Shown here piece by piece: positions 13,247-26,400 of a DNA stretch of 64,000 nucleotides. Source of the stretch: Lichenostomus cassidix (lineage: Eukaryota; Chordata; Aves; Passeriformes; Meliphagidae). A program made the translations under genes and the position numbers. How positions within the stretch are numbered: the first letter of the stretch is position 1; every line of letters starts with the position of its first letter. The stretch covers positions 26,778,558 through 26,842,557 of the forward strand of contig CM039211.1 of assembly GCA_008360975.2 (NCBI GenBank). The letters are read 5' to 3'. The notes beneath the pieces were generated by a model, which saw nothing but the letters and a program-made list of their open reading frames with translations, did not search any database and was not told the DNA's origin.

Positions 13247-13552
13247 ATTTCACTGCCCCAGTGATCTAGGATGAGTTTATCTCAAACAGCTCATGGGATA
13301 CATTTTGCTTCTGCAGTACTTGTTTGGGGAACATTTGAAGAAACAAGGATGCTGTAATTTTGCTTCTAAGTTACATTCATTATATATATCACAATGAACT
13401 ATGAATGGCACAAATAACTTGTTAAAAAATGCAAGTCCTGTTTGTGGACTTTGTATTAATTGTCATAAATAACAGGTTTGTCATCTCCATTTGTCATCAG
13501 TGGACTAACTGCGCTGTAAATGCCTGTCTAGAAGAACAGAAATGAACTTGAA

Positions 13553-13900
13553 CTATTTCAGGGACATGTTATGCCAGCTGTTTCTGTGTAGTATGGTGTT
13601 TGAGGGAAGAATGAGCTTGATATCTGCAGAGATGTAACTCCCAATGGGTGCTGTGTGCCATCCCCTCCACGGGGTGATGTTCTGGATGCAGTTCAGTTTG
13701 GCATGGCCACAATTAGCTCTGGGGCTGGAAAACCTGTTCCACATTACCTGGCTTACGCAGACCATGTCAGACCTGTGCTCAACAAATGTCTGGGTTCAGG
13801 CACAACCAAAATCATACAGATAGTCAGAAAAGCAAATGAGTTGCTCCTGAAGGAGGACATCACACTAATATTCCTCTCGCCTTTATTACAGACACACTGA
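13553..13900. other. GC-richer patch with overlapping short open frames, unidentified
   Basis: An 81-codon plus frame (13,655-13,900) overlaps a 70-codon minus frame (13,553-13,765) in a locally G+C-richer patch. I recognise neither product and see no convincing promoter, splice site or codon bias. It could be a fragment of a decayed pseudogene or a conserved non-coding sequence. Confidence 0.2.
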
Positions 13901-14270
13901 GATTATTGTACTCCACTTTTTAATCACCCAGAGTGGCTGAAATAGTTTTGCACCACAAAATTTGTTTAAATTTCATTTGCCATACATTTAGTGGAACTTT
14001 CTAAAGAAACGGTTGATAACTTTCAATATCGCTCAAGCTGCTGGGGGACACAAACAAAACCAAACCAAACACAACAAGATTATAGACAGCTAAAAGTAGG
14101 CTTGTTTACTGCATGTACCATGCTTCAGACTTAATGAGCAAACATTTCCTTAAGCTATAAGTCCCAAACTGGCCTGGAGATTATTAATTAAATCAATGTG
14201 AGGACAAATTTCTCTATGTGATTAAACAAAGATAAGATGTGATCATAGTTCCCATCAGAGGCACTTCAGT

Positions 14271-14318
14271 GGGCTTTAGTCTGACCTCTTTGAGGGGCTT
14301 TAGTCTGACCTCTTTGAG
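14271..14318. repeat. Exact tandem duplication, 24 bp x2
   Basis: The 24-bp unit beginning GGGCTTTAGTCTGACCTC is repeated immediately and without mismatch (14,271-14,294 and 14,295-14,318). The identity implies a recent local slippage event or a polymorphic repeat. Confidence 0.93.
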
Positions 14319-14491
14319 AGTAATGAAGATGAGTTGTAGGTTGGTTTTGATCACATTAGAAGAGTGACTGAGCAGAACAGAAAATATCTGAACCGAAAAT
14401 AGTAAGGGTCAGCAAAAAATTAGAGGAAAGAATCCATCTAATAAGGGCAATAAAGGGCTGCATTGATATTATAAGGTGTTAAGATTGAAAT

Positions 14492-15183
14492 AAATCACAG
14501 AAAAATTTAGGTTTGCAAAGACCAGCAATACAATGGAGTCCAACCTTATCTGATCACCACTTCATCAATTAACATTCATCAATGGCACTAAGTCCCACAT
14601 TCAGTTGTTTCCTGAGCACCTTTGGGGAAGCTGACACCACCACCATCTCCTTCAGCAGCTCACTCCAATGTTTAACAACCCCTTTCAGGAAGAATTTTTC
14701 CTGCTGTCCAACCTGAACGTGCCCTGGTGCAGGCTGAGGCCATTTCTTCTTGGACTGTCACTGGTTGCTTCAGAGAAGAGGCTGAGCACCAGCTGGCCAC
14801 AACCTCCTCTTGGAGGATTGCAGAGAGTGAAAAGGTCACCCCTGACTTCCTTCTTTCCAGACTAAACAACCCCAAGTCTCTCAGCTGATCCTCATCAGAC
14901 TTACTCTCTATGCTTCACCAGCTCTTTTGTCCTTCTCTGGACATGCTCCAGCACCTAAATGTGTTTCTTGTCACAAGGGGCTGGATACAGAACTCGAGGT
15001 GCAGCCTCAGCAGTGATGAGCACAGGGGGACAGTCACTGCCCTGGTCCTGCTGGCTGTGCCCTTGCTGACACAGGCCAGGATGCCACTGGCCTTCTTGGC
15101 CACCTGGGCACACTCCTGGCTCATGTTTATACAGCTGCCAACCAGCATGCCCATATCCTTTTCTGCTAGGCCACTTTCAAGCC
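14492..15183 (-). mobile_element. CR1 LINE fragment, minus orientation
   Basis: Read on the minus strand this is the CR1 ORF2 tail and 3' UTR. The reversed text contains the recognisable segments about early blisters of the family: GGAAGAATTTTTCCTGCTGTCC is absent as a single match only in small changes, and the run around 15,050-15,130 (GCCACCTGGGCACACTCCTGG) is typical of avian CR1. The 3' end at about 14,492 retains only one decayed octamer. The copy is truncated near 15,183. The short frames inside it (14,668-14,875 and 14,910-15,266) are shadows and not genes. Confidence 0.88.
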
Positions 15184-16892
15184 AGAATCTTAATGCTCTT
15201 AAAATTGTTTCCTATGACAAGAAATCTGTTTTCCTCAGTAAAAAGTCTCCTTCCAAGCCAATTTGAGGAAAATCAAAATGCATCTTATTGAATTAATTAA
15301 ATAAGATTTTAGTTATCTTCCAACAAAAAATGTCTAAACTTTAGATTAAAAAAGTATCCTTTTCCATGCAGCCATACCTTCAAAATCTTGTGTCCTGCAC
15401 CTACCTTAGTTTTCTTTTAACTGGCTTGCAGGGGGATAATAGCACAAGAGTTTTCCAGTTTCTGCCTTTAACTTTTAAACACAGATAATTTGTGGTATAT
15501 TTTTATTTTCTCCATTGTTTGATTGTTTCCTGAATTGCAGCATGACAGCATAAATCTCCTGCTCACAAAAGCAAACTCCAAAGTTGACAACATCATCATG
15601 TTTAAGCAGAAATAGAAATAATAATATAGTAACAGCCAGGCAGTCTCTACTTCCAATAACAGGTTAGTAGCAGAGTGCTGGAGTGAGGTGTCCTCCTACA
15701 GTGCAAGGGTTTGCTATATTTGAGATAATGTTATGGAAATTATTTTGCGTATGTTTTCTTTATGTCAATGAAAGTCTAAGAAGGGAACTCTCTTCCTACT
15801 TGTGTGCGAATCAGATGAGGACCTGAGTCTGAGTTTTAATGAACATGACAATAACACAAACACCATCTAAAGATGTCTTAGAAGGGTCTCCTCAGAATCA
15901 AGTCCTATTTAACCATGCCTAAATTTTCTTCCCCCTACGCTGTCTAAAGACTTTTTTTCTCTCCTTATGGCTGAGGTTTGTGCGTGATTTATCTTTGTTT
16001 CAAGGAATACCCAGACTGAGCTAGATGGTGGCATGACTATGTAAGTCATGTGAAGGTCATACAAATGTGCCAGAGATGTCCCCGTAGTTATTCTGGTGTC
16101 TGCTGAAGAGGTGTGGTTGGGCCTCTTGCAGTGCCTCCTCTACCAGATCTTCAGCCCTATTTGGTTGTGAGGCAGAGCACAGTGTGGCAGCATTTGCACT
16201 AAGCAGGGTTCCTCTGTGCTTCCATCCACACCAATTGTGATGTCATTTAGCCATATCCATACCTATCCTCTCACTACAGCTTTTCTGTGAAGCCCTTTTC
16301 TTCTTGTCAATCCTATTCATCATAATCCCTTCTTACTCACATAGAAATTAATCCAGAAAGAAAGGATCATGGATTGGCACAGAATACTGGCAGTATATTC
16401 CTATTTCTGTCTATTTTTAGATGATGCTTAGGAAATATTTCCATTTCTTCACTATCCTCAAAATACTGGCATAAAGAAAATACTCACAGAGGTGCCTTGG
16501 CAAATATCAGTGAGTGACCATGACTGCAGTGCAACAAATTTAAATAGTGTTTCTTTCTAAACCTGAAGCCAGAATTGGTAAAAGTTTTTCCTATTAAGGC
16601 TAAGCAAGGCTAGATTTCTTCTTTGATAGACTAAGGATTCAAAAATTCTTAAGATTCAGCTGTTTTTGAAACACAGAGACACATACCTGCCCATGTGGAT
16701 TCGGGAGCAGCAGTTAAAATGAATCATGCCTATCTTAATCTGTATCTTTGCCCTTCTTAAAGTCAATTTAAAAATAAACATTGCACCCCCTTGCAAAAAT
16801 AAGAAAAATAAAACCTTGTATTTTTCTTTGAAAACTGTTTTCAAAAGGTCAGTATTCTGTCATACCTGGTTTAGCTCTCACTGAGATAGCTG

Positions 16893-16920
16893 ATTTTTTT
16901 GTTTGTTTGTTTGTTTTATT
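16893..16920. repeat. (TTTG)n-like simple repeat
   Basis: A T run followed by four to five GTTT units. A related GGTTT-type repeat lies at about 17,397-17,422. Confidence 0.85.
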
Positions 16921-18425
16921 GTTTTACTGGTGTTTTTCTTTTTTTTGTAGTACAGATGATATGGAGCATTTACTGTAAAATTTGAGGCAAGGAAATTATT
17001 TCTGTAATTTTCTGTGATCCAATATCTTAAATATAAGAACTGGAAAATCTGTTGCAATTGAATTGTCATAACAGACATTAATTTTTGTTTCTTCTGCAAG
17101 GTCTTGCCCTTCTGATAAAAGTATATTCACTACAAGAAAATGTATAAAAAAATGATTCATGTTAAAATAAATTAAATTGGTTTGACACAAAACACATATT
17201 TCCAACAAAGAATCACAGACCCTCTGAGCTTTACAGACTGTGTTCTAAGAACAGGAGAGAAACAATAAAATATGTCAACTTCTTGCACAGACAAAGTAGA
17301 CTCTATCAGTACCTTTTGCTTTTGAAAACATATTTTCAGATTTCTCATTCAAATCTGTTTCAGAAAATTAATGAGGTAATCTAACTCTGGTTCATTTTGG
17401 TTTGGTTTGGTTTGTTTGTTTTCTTGGTCTTTTTCTCTTTCTTCCCCTGAATATTGCATAAATTAGCAATCTTTTTACTAAAAGTGTCCCCAAAATGGAA
17501 ATTTTCAAGATAAATATATATAAATTTTGCTTCCAATGTTTATTCAATTTATTAAGTGACGTTCCTTATTTAGAGGAAGATTTTTCTAATGCAAAACATT
17601 TTAGCTGGTTTTCTTTGTTTTTCTCTGTCCTTATTTGGATTATTACTTTGAGGCAATACCAGTCTATTAGTGATATTTGCCTGAGAATACCCTGAGCAAC
17701 TATACAAACATTTTTATATTTCCCCAAAACACCTTTCAAGCAATATTTAAGAAGTTTTCATATAATTGAATAGTATACCGGAACAAATTTAATACACCTA
17801 TTCCTGTAAATGCTTATTTGGAGAGATGGGAACAAAATAAGGCATCCAGGGATGTTATTGGAAAAGTTCTCTGGGCAAGGAAGTCTTTATCAAGGTTTTG
17901 CCTACCAAGGAATAAATCCATAATCATTTTGTGGATAACTATAACAAGAAACAAATCCATTGACATGAAGGAACAGCAGGGGTGGAGGTGAAGGAAGAAA
18001 GAGGGGAGGGGGGAGCAAAACAGAGGTATTCTTTCACTTGATGTATTTTCCATTCCTGCCTGACATTTACTTTGGTGCATCAAATTTGGGCAAGCTGCAT
18101 TAACCTGAATTTAGTAGTCCACTCTTCAAATGAGAAGTGCTTCCATGAACTTATCACAATGGAACTTCTTTTCAGCACATTTTCTTGCCAAGGTGCTCAT
18201 GTATAATTTACTCTCATCATCTCCTGCTTCTTGTCCTAGCTCCTTTTCATCTTTAGATTGCAAGTCAGTAATCAGTAAAATAGATCAATTTACCCTAAAC
18301 CAGATTTTCATGTGACTGTCTTGCTTTAGGCACTCACAAAGCTCTGTACTGCTAGACCATATTTCACCATGTGCAAACACAGCTTGAATTAGAAAGAACC
18401 ATTTGTGGCATAATTTTGGGTGTAC

Positions 18426-18722
18426 CTAAAGTGGCTGCAGTCTGTGCAAGCAATACAGCCCGCTACTTACTGCTTGCCTCAGGATATTTGTAGCACAACT
18501 GCAAGATGATCCACACAGCTGATACCCACATTCATATTTTGCAGTGTATTCTGAGCCCTGTATTATCACAGCTATAATGCTATCCCATGAGTCTGCTTCT
18601 TCAAGGGTGGTTTCATCATGTCTTGACATGAAATAGTCAGTGACTGCAATATAAGCTTCACCATCAATAATGGAGACACTACAACTAGGGATTTGTGTTG
18701 AGGCGCATAGTGTTTTAGACAT
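18426..18722 (-). other. Unidentified 98-codon open frame, protein-like composition
   Basis: The minus-strand frame runs 98 codons from ATG at 18,722. Its product is balanced in composition, with several Cys in the C-terminal half (a C-x3-C-x4-C-x3-C-x-C-like cluster around residues 64-77) and an acidic stretch near residues 36-46. That is unlike the Phe/Leu/Lys/Asn-rich chance frames in the rest of the window. I recognise no family, see no neighbouring exon, and the sequence near the 3' side (CAGTAAGT) is only an imperfect splice-donor match. It could be a lineage-specific gene exon, a pseudogene fragment or chance. Confidence 0.2.
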
Positions 18723-19904
18723 ATCAGAGAGAATAACTGATGTCAGAGAGAACAGCTGCTCCTACGGGTCAAGAGATGTGTGGAGAGGAATTTTAAAAAA
18801 ATGCCACTATGAAATAAATATAGGAAAAAGATAATAAAAATGTATCCTTTCATTCCTTTCTCACCAGGGTTGCATTCTTGGAGCTTGAAGGGCTTTAACA
18901 GGTAAAATACTAACAAGAGGATTGAATATTTAAATACAGAAATTATCACTTCACATGGTTATTTTCTGAGGGGAAGTTGAAGTGATATTGCATCATGTTC
19001 AACTTCAGCTCTGAGCTTTTTAGAACTGTCAAGAGCATGGAGAAGTAGAAGAGAGAAGACAAGTGACTTTATGGTCTCTTAAGGTACGTTTTCCCAGTGC
19101 AATGCCCCAAGAAAAAAAATGTGTGAGCATGAGAATCTGGAATCTGATAAAAATCTAAGCACTGATAAAATATTATTTTTGAAGGTGCTCTGGAGGATGC
19201 ACTTCTGACCCCTCTACCCACTTTTTAACCATGTAAGTAGGTTAATGATCATTAAAACTCATGGCATCTGTAGAATTCCATTTCTAAGAACACAATAAAT
19301 CCTCAAAAACTTTCCTTTCTCTTCCCATGGACTTATTCCTATGTATAGAAAGATTGTTGTTCTCAGAAAATATACTCATATCAGCTTTTGATGAAATACT
19401 GAAAGCAATTATGGCAATTTATTAGAAGTTCCAAGGACTCATGTGTTTCCTGTGGCTTTCATTTTTGCCTTCTAACATTTCATTTTGTTCCCTCCACAAA
19501 TTCTCACAAATATGAATATGTCTGAAATTATTTCTTTACCCTTGTGAAAGTTAACCTATAGTTAAGACACTGCTGAGATCACACTGTTTGTGTGTGTTGT
19601 ACTGAGCAAATATTTTATCAAATTATTGTTATTTCACCAACAAAAAGGGAAAAAAGAAATCATGCTCATTCTTTATAGCCTTGAAAGCAAACACCTCAGT
19701 GATTTTAAACAACAGCTATTACTTTACTCCACTTCATCCTAGACCCCAAGAAAAGCACTGTTTTTCTCGGCAACTAGAGGCCCCGACTCATAATAAAACC
19801 AGTATATTGTCTCCACCTTTGGATTTCCTGATTTCTGAAATTCAGTGTAATTATTTTACACTGTATCAAAATCGGAAGTGAGGAAAAAGTGATTACAACC
19901 CTTC

Positions 19905-20431
19905 TTGTGCAGAAGCTGTCAGGTCTCCCCAGGAATGCTTTGGGACACGGCCGCTGTCAGCAGAGCTGTAAACTCAAGGCACTGTCCAGGCAACAGAAAG
20001 CAGTTAGTGAACATTTCTGCACATGAAGATGCAGCACAGTCCTGTGAGGACCCCCTTATCTTCCCATCTAAGTATCTCCACAAATTTCAATGGAATTACC
20101 TTCACAGGGTGGAGCTGAACTGTGGATTAACTGCTTCTTTCCTTATACAAGCAAGAAACTTAACTGCTTGGGGCTTAGCTATATTATTTGATCATGAGGC
20201 ACATCATTGAGCTTGTCCAAGGAACCAGAGGATGCTGGTTCATGCTTCATGTCTACTTCATGCATTTGGGGTGATGTGATTCACTTCAGAGCAGCTGTAA
20301 TCTCATCTCTTCAGTCGAATATCCCAATTTTGGCTGGAGCACAGCATGCAGTTCTACCATGTGTTTTCAACCGCGCATATAGAGTGTGTGCTCCACTCTG
20401 CCACAAAAATCAGAGGAAAAGATCAGAATAG
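19905..20431 (+). other. Two overlapping short open frames, unidentified
   Basis: Frames of 101 codons (19,905-20,210) and 74 codons (20,207-20,431) overlap by 4 bp in a locally GC-richer patch. Neither product is recognisable. In a bird genome such an overlap has no operon meaning, and the pair may be a frameshifted relic of one longer sequence or chance. I do not call a gene. Confidence 0.15.
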
Positions 20432-20862
20432 TCACTTAAAAACTGTCTTTCTCATCCAAACTTAAAAGCTTTTGTAATCAATTCTCCTTCTTTACCCAGA
20501 ACATTTAAATCCCTTTCATCATTAAAGCTCTTATTCCACTATGTCAGAAGAAATGTTAAAATGGCTTAAGTAGAACAAACCATACTGAATTACACTTGGA
20601 TCTGAAAAAGTCTATAATATCCAGACTCTTAATATATAAAAATTGTGGGGTTTTTTTTATTGGGGGTTAGGTGGGGAGGAAGATGCTGTAGTTTGTTTTG
20701 CATTTATTTTCATTGGTGCAGCAGGATCTGATCCACAGACTGTGAGCAGGAATAATTTTTATCACACAGAAAATTTTACATACATTTTATGGAATGTAAA
20801 CAGAACATTATAAAACAAACTATGGTAGAAACACTAACTATAGTAGAAATAAATAAAGTATC

Positions 20863-20911
20863 ATAAATAAATAAATAATAATAATAATAATAAATAATAA
20901 ATAATAAATAA
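20863..20911. repeat. (ATAA)n/(AAT)n microsatellite
   Basis: A compound AT microsatellite: ATAAATAA units grade into AATAATAAT and back to AATAAATA. It is likely polymorphic. Confidence 0.93.
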
Positions 20912-22578
20912 CCAATCAATACCATAAAAAAATCTTCTGCAACACTGCCTGGAAACTATCAAAGATGTGAAAAAAACTATGAATGATCTGGTGTTCTTTC
21001 TCAGTGTTCTGCAGATCCTGAGTTTTTTCTCTTCAGTTAGTGACTTCCTTGCATTTAGAAGAAGCCAAAGTGCCATGCCTAGCGGTTGTCCTCTACACTT
21101 ATTTACAGTTTAGAACACCACTGAACCTGCTTTCAGCTTTCTAGTTTTGGAGTGAAAAAAGGCCTAAGGTTTTCTCAACAGTTAATGCTGACAATCACGT
21201 TATCACAACAGAAGAAAATTAATGGTTACCGTATTCAAAGCAGCAAGAGTGAAAAGTTTCAGTTATAACTGTCTATCTCTTAAAAGCAACTAGTTTATTA
21301 CCAACTTATTTGTAAATCCAGTAATGGCTTTGAATATTACTTTCACTCTGTACATAACTTTAGTCTGCTTTTTCTCTTAGGAAAAGGTATAAAAAGTATT
21401 TATTGTCACAATTTTTTTAAAGTACTTTAAGATCTGACTTACTGCAGCAAGCAGTGTCACTGTCAGCCCTTCTTGGCTACTGTGTGGATCCAGGAGGGCT
21501 CAAGAACACAAACCAACAACAAAGACTCCATGACTCTTTGTGACCTTTAATTAGGTCTTGATTTTCTAATAAGCAAACCTGAGCATGGGTAAAGTTTATC
21601 TGGCTTCTTAGCACCGTTTAAAAATAATATTTCTTTTTCAGTAGAAAACCAGAGAACCCCTCTGGCACTCACCTGACTGTTAATTGCTGAGACAAGATAA
21701 CAGGATCTGGCCAGACAGGAGCAAGAAGTGTGTGAAACATTACTTTTCCCATTTACAATAAATCCACCTGCTAATTGAAACAGGGAACTCCTTGAGAAAC
21801 TTGGTGAAGACCACATGAAGCAAGCTTTCTTGGAAACAACACCTGGAGGAGAGTTTATGCAAGATACAGTCAGGAGACTGTTTCCATCTTAAAGCAAACA
21901 ATGTTATAGCAATTAAATCAGGTGGGGCTTTGGTTGGTTAGTTGGTGGTTGTTGTTTTCTCTTTTGTCTGAAGAAAGTCAAAATTTCATGAAGAAAAAGC
22001 TGGAAGATAAAAATGGTAGTAGTAATAATAAAAAAAACCGGTACTAATTCTAAGAAAAAATAGGTTCTCACAAGACAGCAAAAGAAATGATGAGTGAATA
22101 TTGGAAACTTCAAGGAAGATGATAAAGTACAGGGAATGAGAAAAGCCAGTTATTAAAGAGTGATAATTGATGGCTCAGAGCTGAAATGTAGTATCTTACA
22201 GTGTGAATCAGTGCAGCTTCAAATAAAATCTATGGAGGAAATATAGCATAAAATTCAAACTCATCCAGAAAAAACAAAGATGTACAGGGATAGTGATTAA
22301 GGAAGGGTAGAGAGCAGCAAACAAATAACAAGAGACTCAAAATATATTCATATTAAGTATTTAATGCACTATTAAAAATTATCAAGAAAAGCAAATGAAA
22401 ATAATAAAAATACAAAGATGCCAAATGCTCAGTGGAGAATAAAGGATAGACTGACTTAAATTAAAAGGAGAAAAAGTGCTACTACCCACCCAGTTACTCA
22501 GTGGAGTAACTGAGGTTCTTGCAAATAGGTCCCTTGGGGTGAGTTAGAGTGAAATGACACTGAATACCTAGTGTTTAT

Positions 22579-22658
22579 ACATATATATGTATGTAAGCAT
22601 AAATGAGACAGAGACAGAGACAGAGATGTAGATATATGTAGATATATAGATATATATG
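22579..22658. repeat. Compound microsatellite with (GAGACA)n core
   Basis: TATA-type dinucleotide DNA (22,579-22,590) leads to three GAGACA units (from about 22,605) and then (GATATAT)-like repeats to 22,658. Confidence 0.85.
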
Positions 22659-22925
22659 ATGGTTTTGTTTTAGAATAATTTGAAATGGAAAGGAGGTATA
22701 TAGCCATTTTGATTACTATCTATAGAAATATAGCAACATAAATGTACAAAGAAAATATATATTGATAAGGCAATATATATATAAGGTAAAGCAAGAAAGA
22801 GAAACAAAGGACAAGAGCAGACAGTGGAGAGGAAAGATGTGACCTCCCATGGATCAAACAATGAGATTTGATTGTTGCTATTTTGATGTGAGCTGGTCAA
22901 AGTGATGGTCACAGACTTGATCCAT

Positions 22926-23410
22926 CGGGGAGGGTAGGTAAGCCCATGAAACAAAAAGTTCAGTGGGTTAATATATGTTCAGGTGGGAATACCCAGATAC
23001 CTCCCTGGGGTGTAGTTTTTGGCTGTCTGAACATCATGGATGATGTGCAGTCCTCTGGCGCAAAACCCCAGAATGAGCCTGGGGACACTTTGGGGGCCTT
23101 TGGTGGTCACAGATGCTATCTGTCCCATAAATTGCGGTGACCTTTTTTTGTCTAGTGGCATATATGTGAGCAGTCACTTTCTTTTATACAATTTGCCACA
23201 GTGGGAATTTTTGTCAGGATCTGTTAAAACAGGATGTACTGACCAGATCTTGCATTTGTCCAGGCCTGGAATCAGTGCCATCCTGCCGCAAATTCTTCCC
23301 TTCAGTGCTTATCTCAAGTTCCTGCTGTGGTGGCTTATTCTATGGCTTATCTTCCACCTGTGGCCTTACCAGTTTTTAAGACAGACAACTGTGCTCTTTA
23401 ACTTCTAGGG
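22926..23410. other. GC-richer unidentified patch, possible decayed retroelement
   Basis: This patch is richer in G+C than its flanks and has several overlapping short frames on both strands (plus 22,946-23,140 and 23,040-23,408; minus 22,979-23,161). I could not find matching TG...CA ends with a target duplication, a reverse transcriptase motif or any known domain. The sudden change in composition suggests an inserted, decayed element. Confidence 0.25.
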
Positions 23411-26400
23411 CAAAGAAGGTTTATGGTAAAATTGAATATAGTAGAAGAGAGAAAAATGGAAAATGAGGGTCTGAAAAACAAGGTTTTAGAACTATGGACT
23501 TGAAAAAGATGTGTCTGTGAAAAACCAGCTCTTTACCATGAAGGCAAGGTTGTTGACATTCTCAATAATTCATGTATTGTATCTCAATTCAGTGTTGAGG
23601 TCTGATACCACTTGAAGACTGAGGGTTATTAATGTGGCCAGGGCATTATTTCACCCAGACCTCAGATTCTGCCTGAATGTCTCTGTGCCTTTTGTGGAAA
23701 ATACATTGGAGCCATGTTCTCTGATGTTCTTATAAACGGAATTTGCTATCCCATATTCTTAGTATCACTTGTCTGAGAAAAAAGGATGTTTCTGTGCTAT
23801 TATCTACCTGCACTATGGTGCTGCTATTAACAGTAATAGTAACAATATTTAAAGCAACAACACAGTCAGTAATGAGTACAAAGCAGAGATACAAAACAGT
23901 TAAAAATTGAACACTTGCAAAAAGGTTTGAAAGGCTGATTTTTTTTTTTTTTGAGAAAAAAAACAAACGAGCAATCCACAAATACAGATACAACTAAGGA
24001 AATCAAGCCCATTCTTAGCTTTCTTGAGAACAGGCAATCTGCCATGTTTTCTAGAGTGAATGAGCTGTAGAGAGTTTCTTAATAAAATTTTTACTACTGA
24101 TGTGCAAACATAAACATTTCCCAAAACTTTCTCATCTGAAAACACTGTAGTGTGAGCAGTTATCTTTGTAGGAGACTATATGACTAAGTTGCTACTGGGA
24201 CAGGGAAACAAATGGAGGTTTAATACCTTATTTTTGTCCTCACAATTTTTAAGTGGGTGTATAAGCCAAATGCTTTTTGCCACAACAGAGTGAAGCTGAG
24301 GGCTCTTGTCATGAGCTGAAAGGTCTAACTAATCCCTGTCTGATTTCTTCTGCCCTCACTTATTTTTAGCATACTCTATTTTGTAGCAATTCTCAGCAGT
24401 CCCATAGGAGGGATCATTGCTAAAAGGTGCATAAGACACAGTTTGGTAAAGAATTTTATAAACAAGCAGTCTGTAAACTGTTGTTTAACAGAAGAACAGC
24501 ATGTGAATTCATGGGGGTTTTAGTATTCTGATGGGAATCAAGGAACACCAAGAAAAACAAGAGTTATTTTTTGATTCTCCCTTTTCTATCTCCCAACACC
24601 AGCTTCCACGGGGACCAGCATATCATAAATGAACATTCTTCTACCAAGAAATGACTTATTGTACACCTTAGTAGTTCTGTAACACCGAGAAAAAATGATA
24701 ATATTAATCTAAAACATCTTGTGCAATTCTTGCATAGCTGAATTTTATTAGGAGAAAGATGACTTTTATAAAACAGAAATGATTCCATAGGCCAACAAAG
24801 GACTTTTACAGCATCCTAACTTTGTGAATTGCATTGTCAGTGCTCACCACACAATTCCACCCTCCTCTGTTGCATTTGCTTCATATTTTTCAATGGTTAT
24901 GAAGACAATTCCCAGGACATGATTATTGTAATCCAGTAGTGCATTGTGTTGTATCTGTCTGCAGTCACTTTTAAACAGCAGTTCTGGGAAATATGAAAGA
25001 CTGCATTCATCTCAGTAGCTATGAATTAATTTTGGATATATCTGGTTTGACTACAAGCATTCATAACTTTACCACTGCTAAACCATGAGCATTAATAATT
25101 GTTCCACTGCTGACTGCTATATATTCTTTCTCCACTCTCTTCTCCAAGTGAAAAAAATACAGCTACCTTTTCACGATATCAAATCTTTTGTATTATATTA
25201 CTACAAAGACAAGCGTGTTCAAAATTCACCTTCTGCAGAAGTTTACTGGAAAAATGTTAACCTTAGAAACAAAACAATAAATTCTGTATTGAAATAATTA
25301 GATAACTCACAAAGACATTGAGCTACTTTCAGACTTTCAATGAAGTAAAAAGGCCAGTTTAGTTAATAGTATAATAATTTGTATTATTTTTTACTGGCAC
25401 CAAGAATCTTAAATATATAAGAGTTCAGTTTTGGTGATCGGAAATAAAACAACATCGAAGTCTGCTTTTGCTACTTGTTCTCACATACAAAAGCTAAAGC
25501 AAGAAATCTCCAAAGAGCCCTGCTCTTCTAGAAACATGAATAGCATAAGAAAGTGACATTTTCTATTCTCTCAGAATGTGGTGTAGAAAAAGGAAACTAG
25601 GTTATTGCTAAATCTGATTTTTGTGAGTGGAAGATAAAAGGGGTGTGGGAGAGAAAGAATTACCTTTTGCTGCTGTGGGATAAAGTACATTATATTGATT
25701 TGTTTCTGCTGTGTTAACAACACTGATACAGTATCTGAGGCTTTTTATGAAGATGTTTCTAGAAGAATTAAGCCTCTCCCATGGAAAAAAAGGTATATTT
25801 AAATTTATGTCTCTTAAATATCAGCACCAGTATTGTTCTTCTACGTTGCAACACACAAAGCAGTCAGTAAGTCCAGGGAGGCTGGACATTATTCAAAGAG
25901 GAATTCCTACAGGCACAGGAGCAGGCTGTCTCCACGTGCTGAAAGACAAGCTTTTGCTTATAATGGCATAATGCATGTTACCTTGAATAGTTTGAATAAT
26001 ACAATTCATTAGAAAGTAAGGTTTTTGTACGTGGAGATATCAACTATATGCAGAACGAGACACTATGGTTGTTATTACTAGTATTAGTACTGGTATTAGT
26101 ATTATTATAATAAAAATATGGAGAAAGAAGGAGCTTTCTCCACATCTCTGGTTTTCCACTCCAAAGGTCTGAAATTTTATTCTTATGGCTCTGCCACTAG
26201 TGTTTACAGAAGTATTTCTAGAAAACAATTAATTAGATTTCTGTGTTGTAGCAGGCTTGAGGGTGGGATAGTTAAGGAGATAAGATGAAGACAGTAGAAT
26301 TTGGGCATCTCGCTGCTCAGTAAAATTTGGTACTATATTCCCCTAGGCATTTTTGAGAGTCACATCTACAATTGTGCACTGATTACTTTAGTTGCTTTAT

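Larger units (their letters stand above)
10266..14491. other. Unassigned AT-rich DNA
   Basis: No gene or transposon is recognised in these 4.2 kb. The stretch contains AT-rich microsatellite-like DNA near 12,520-12,565, a strong hairpin at 13,208-13,246, a GC-richer open frame near 13,655 and a 24-bp tandem duplication at 14,271-14,318, each listed separately. Confidence 0.6.
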
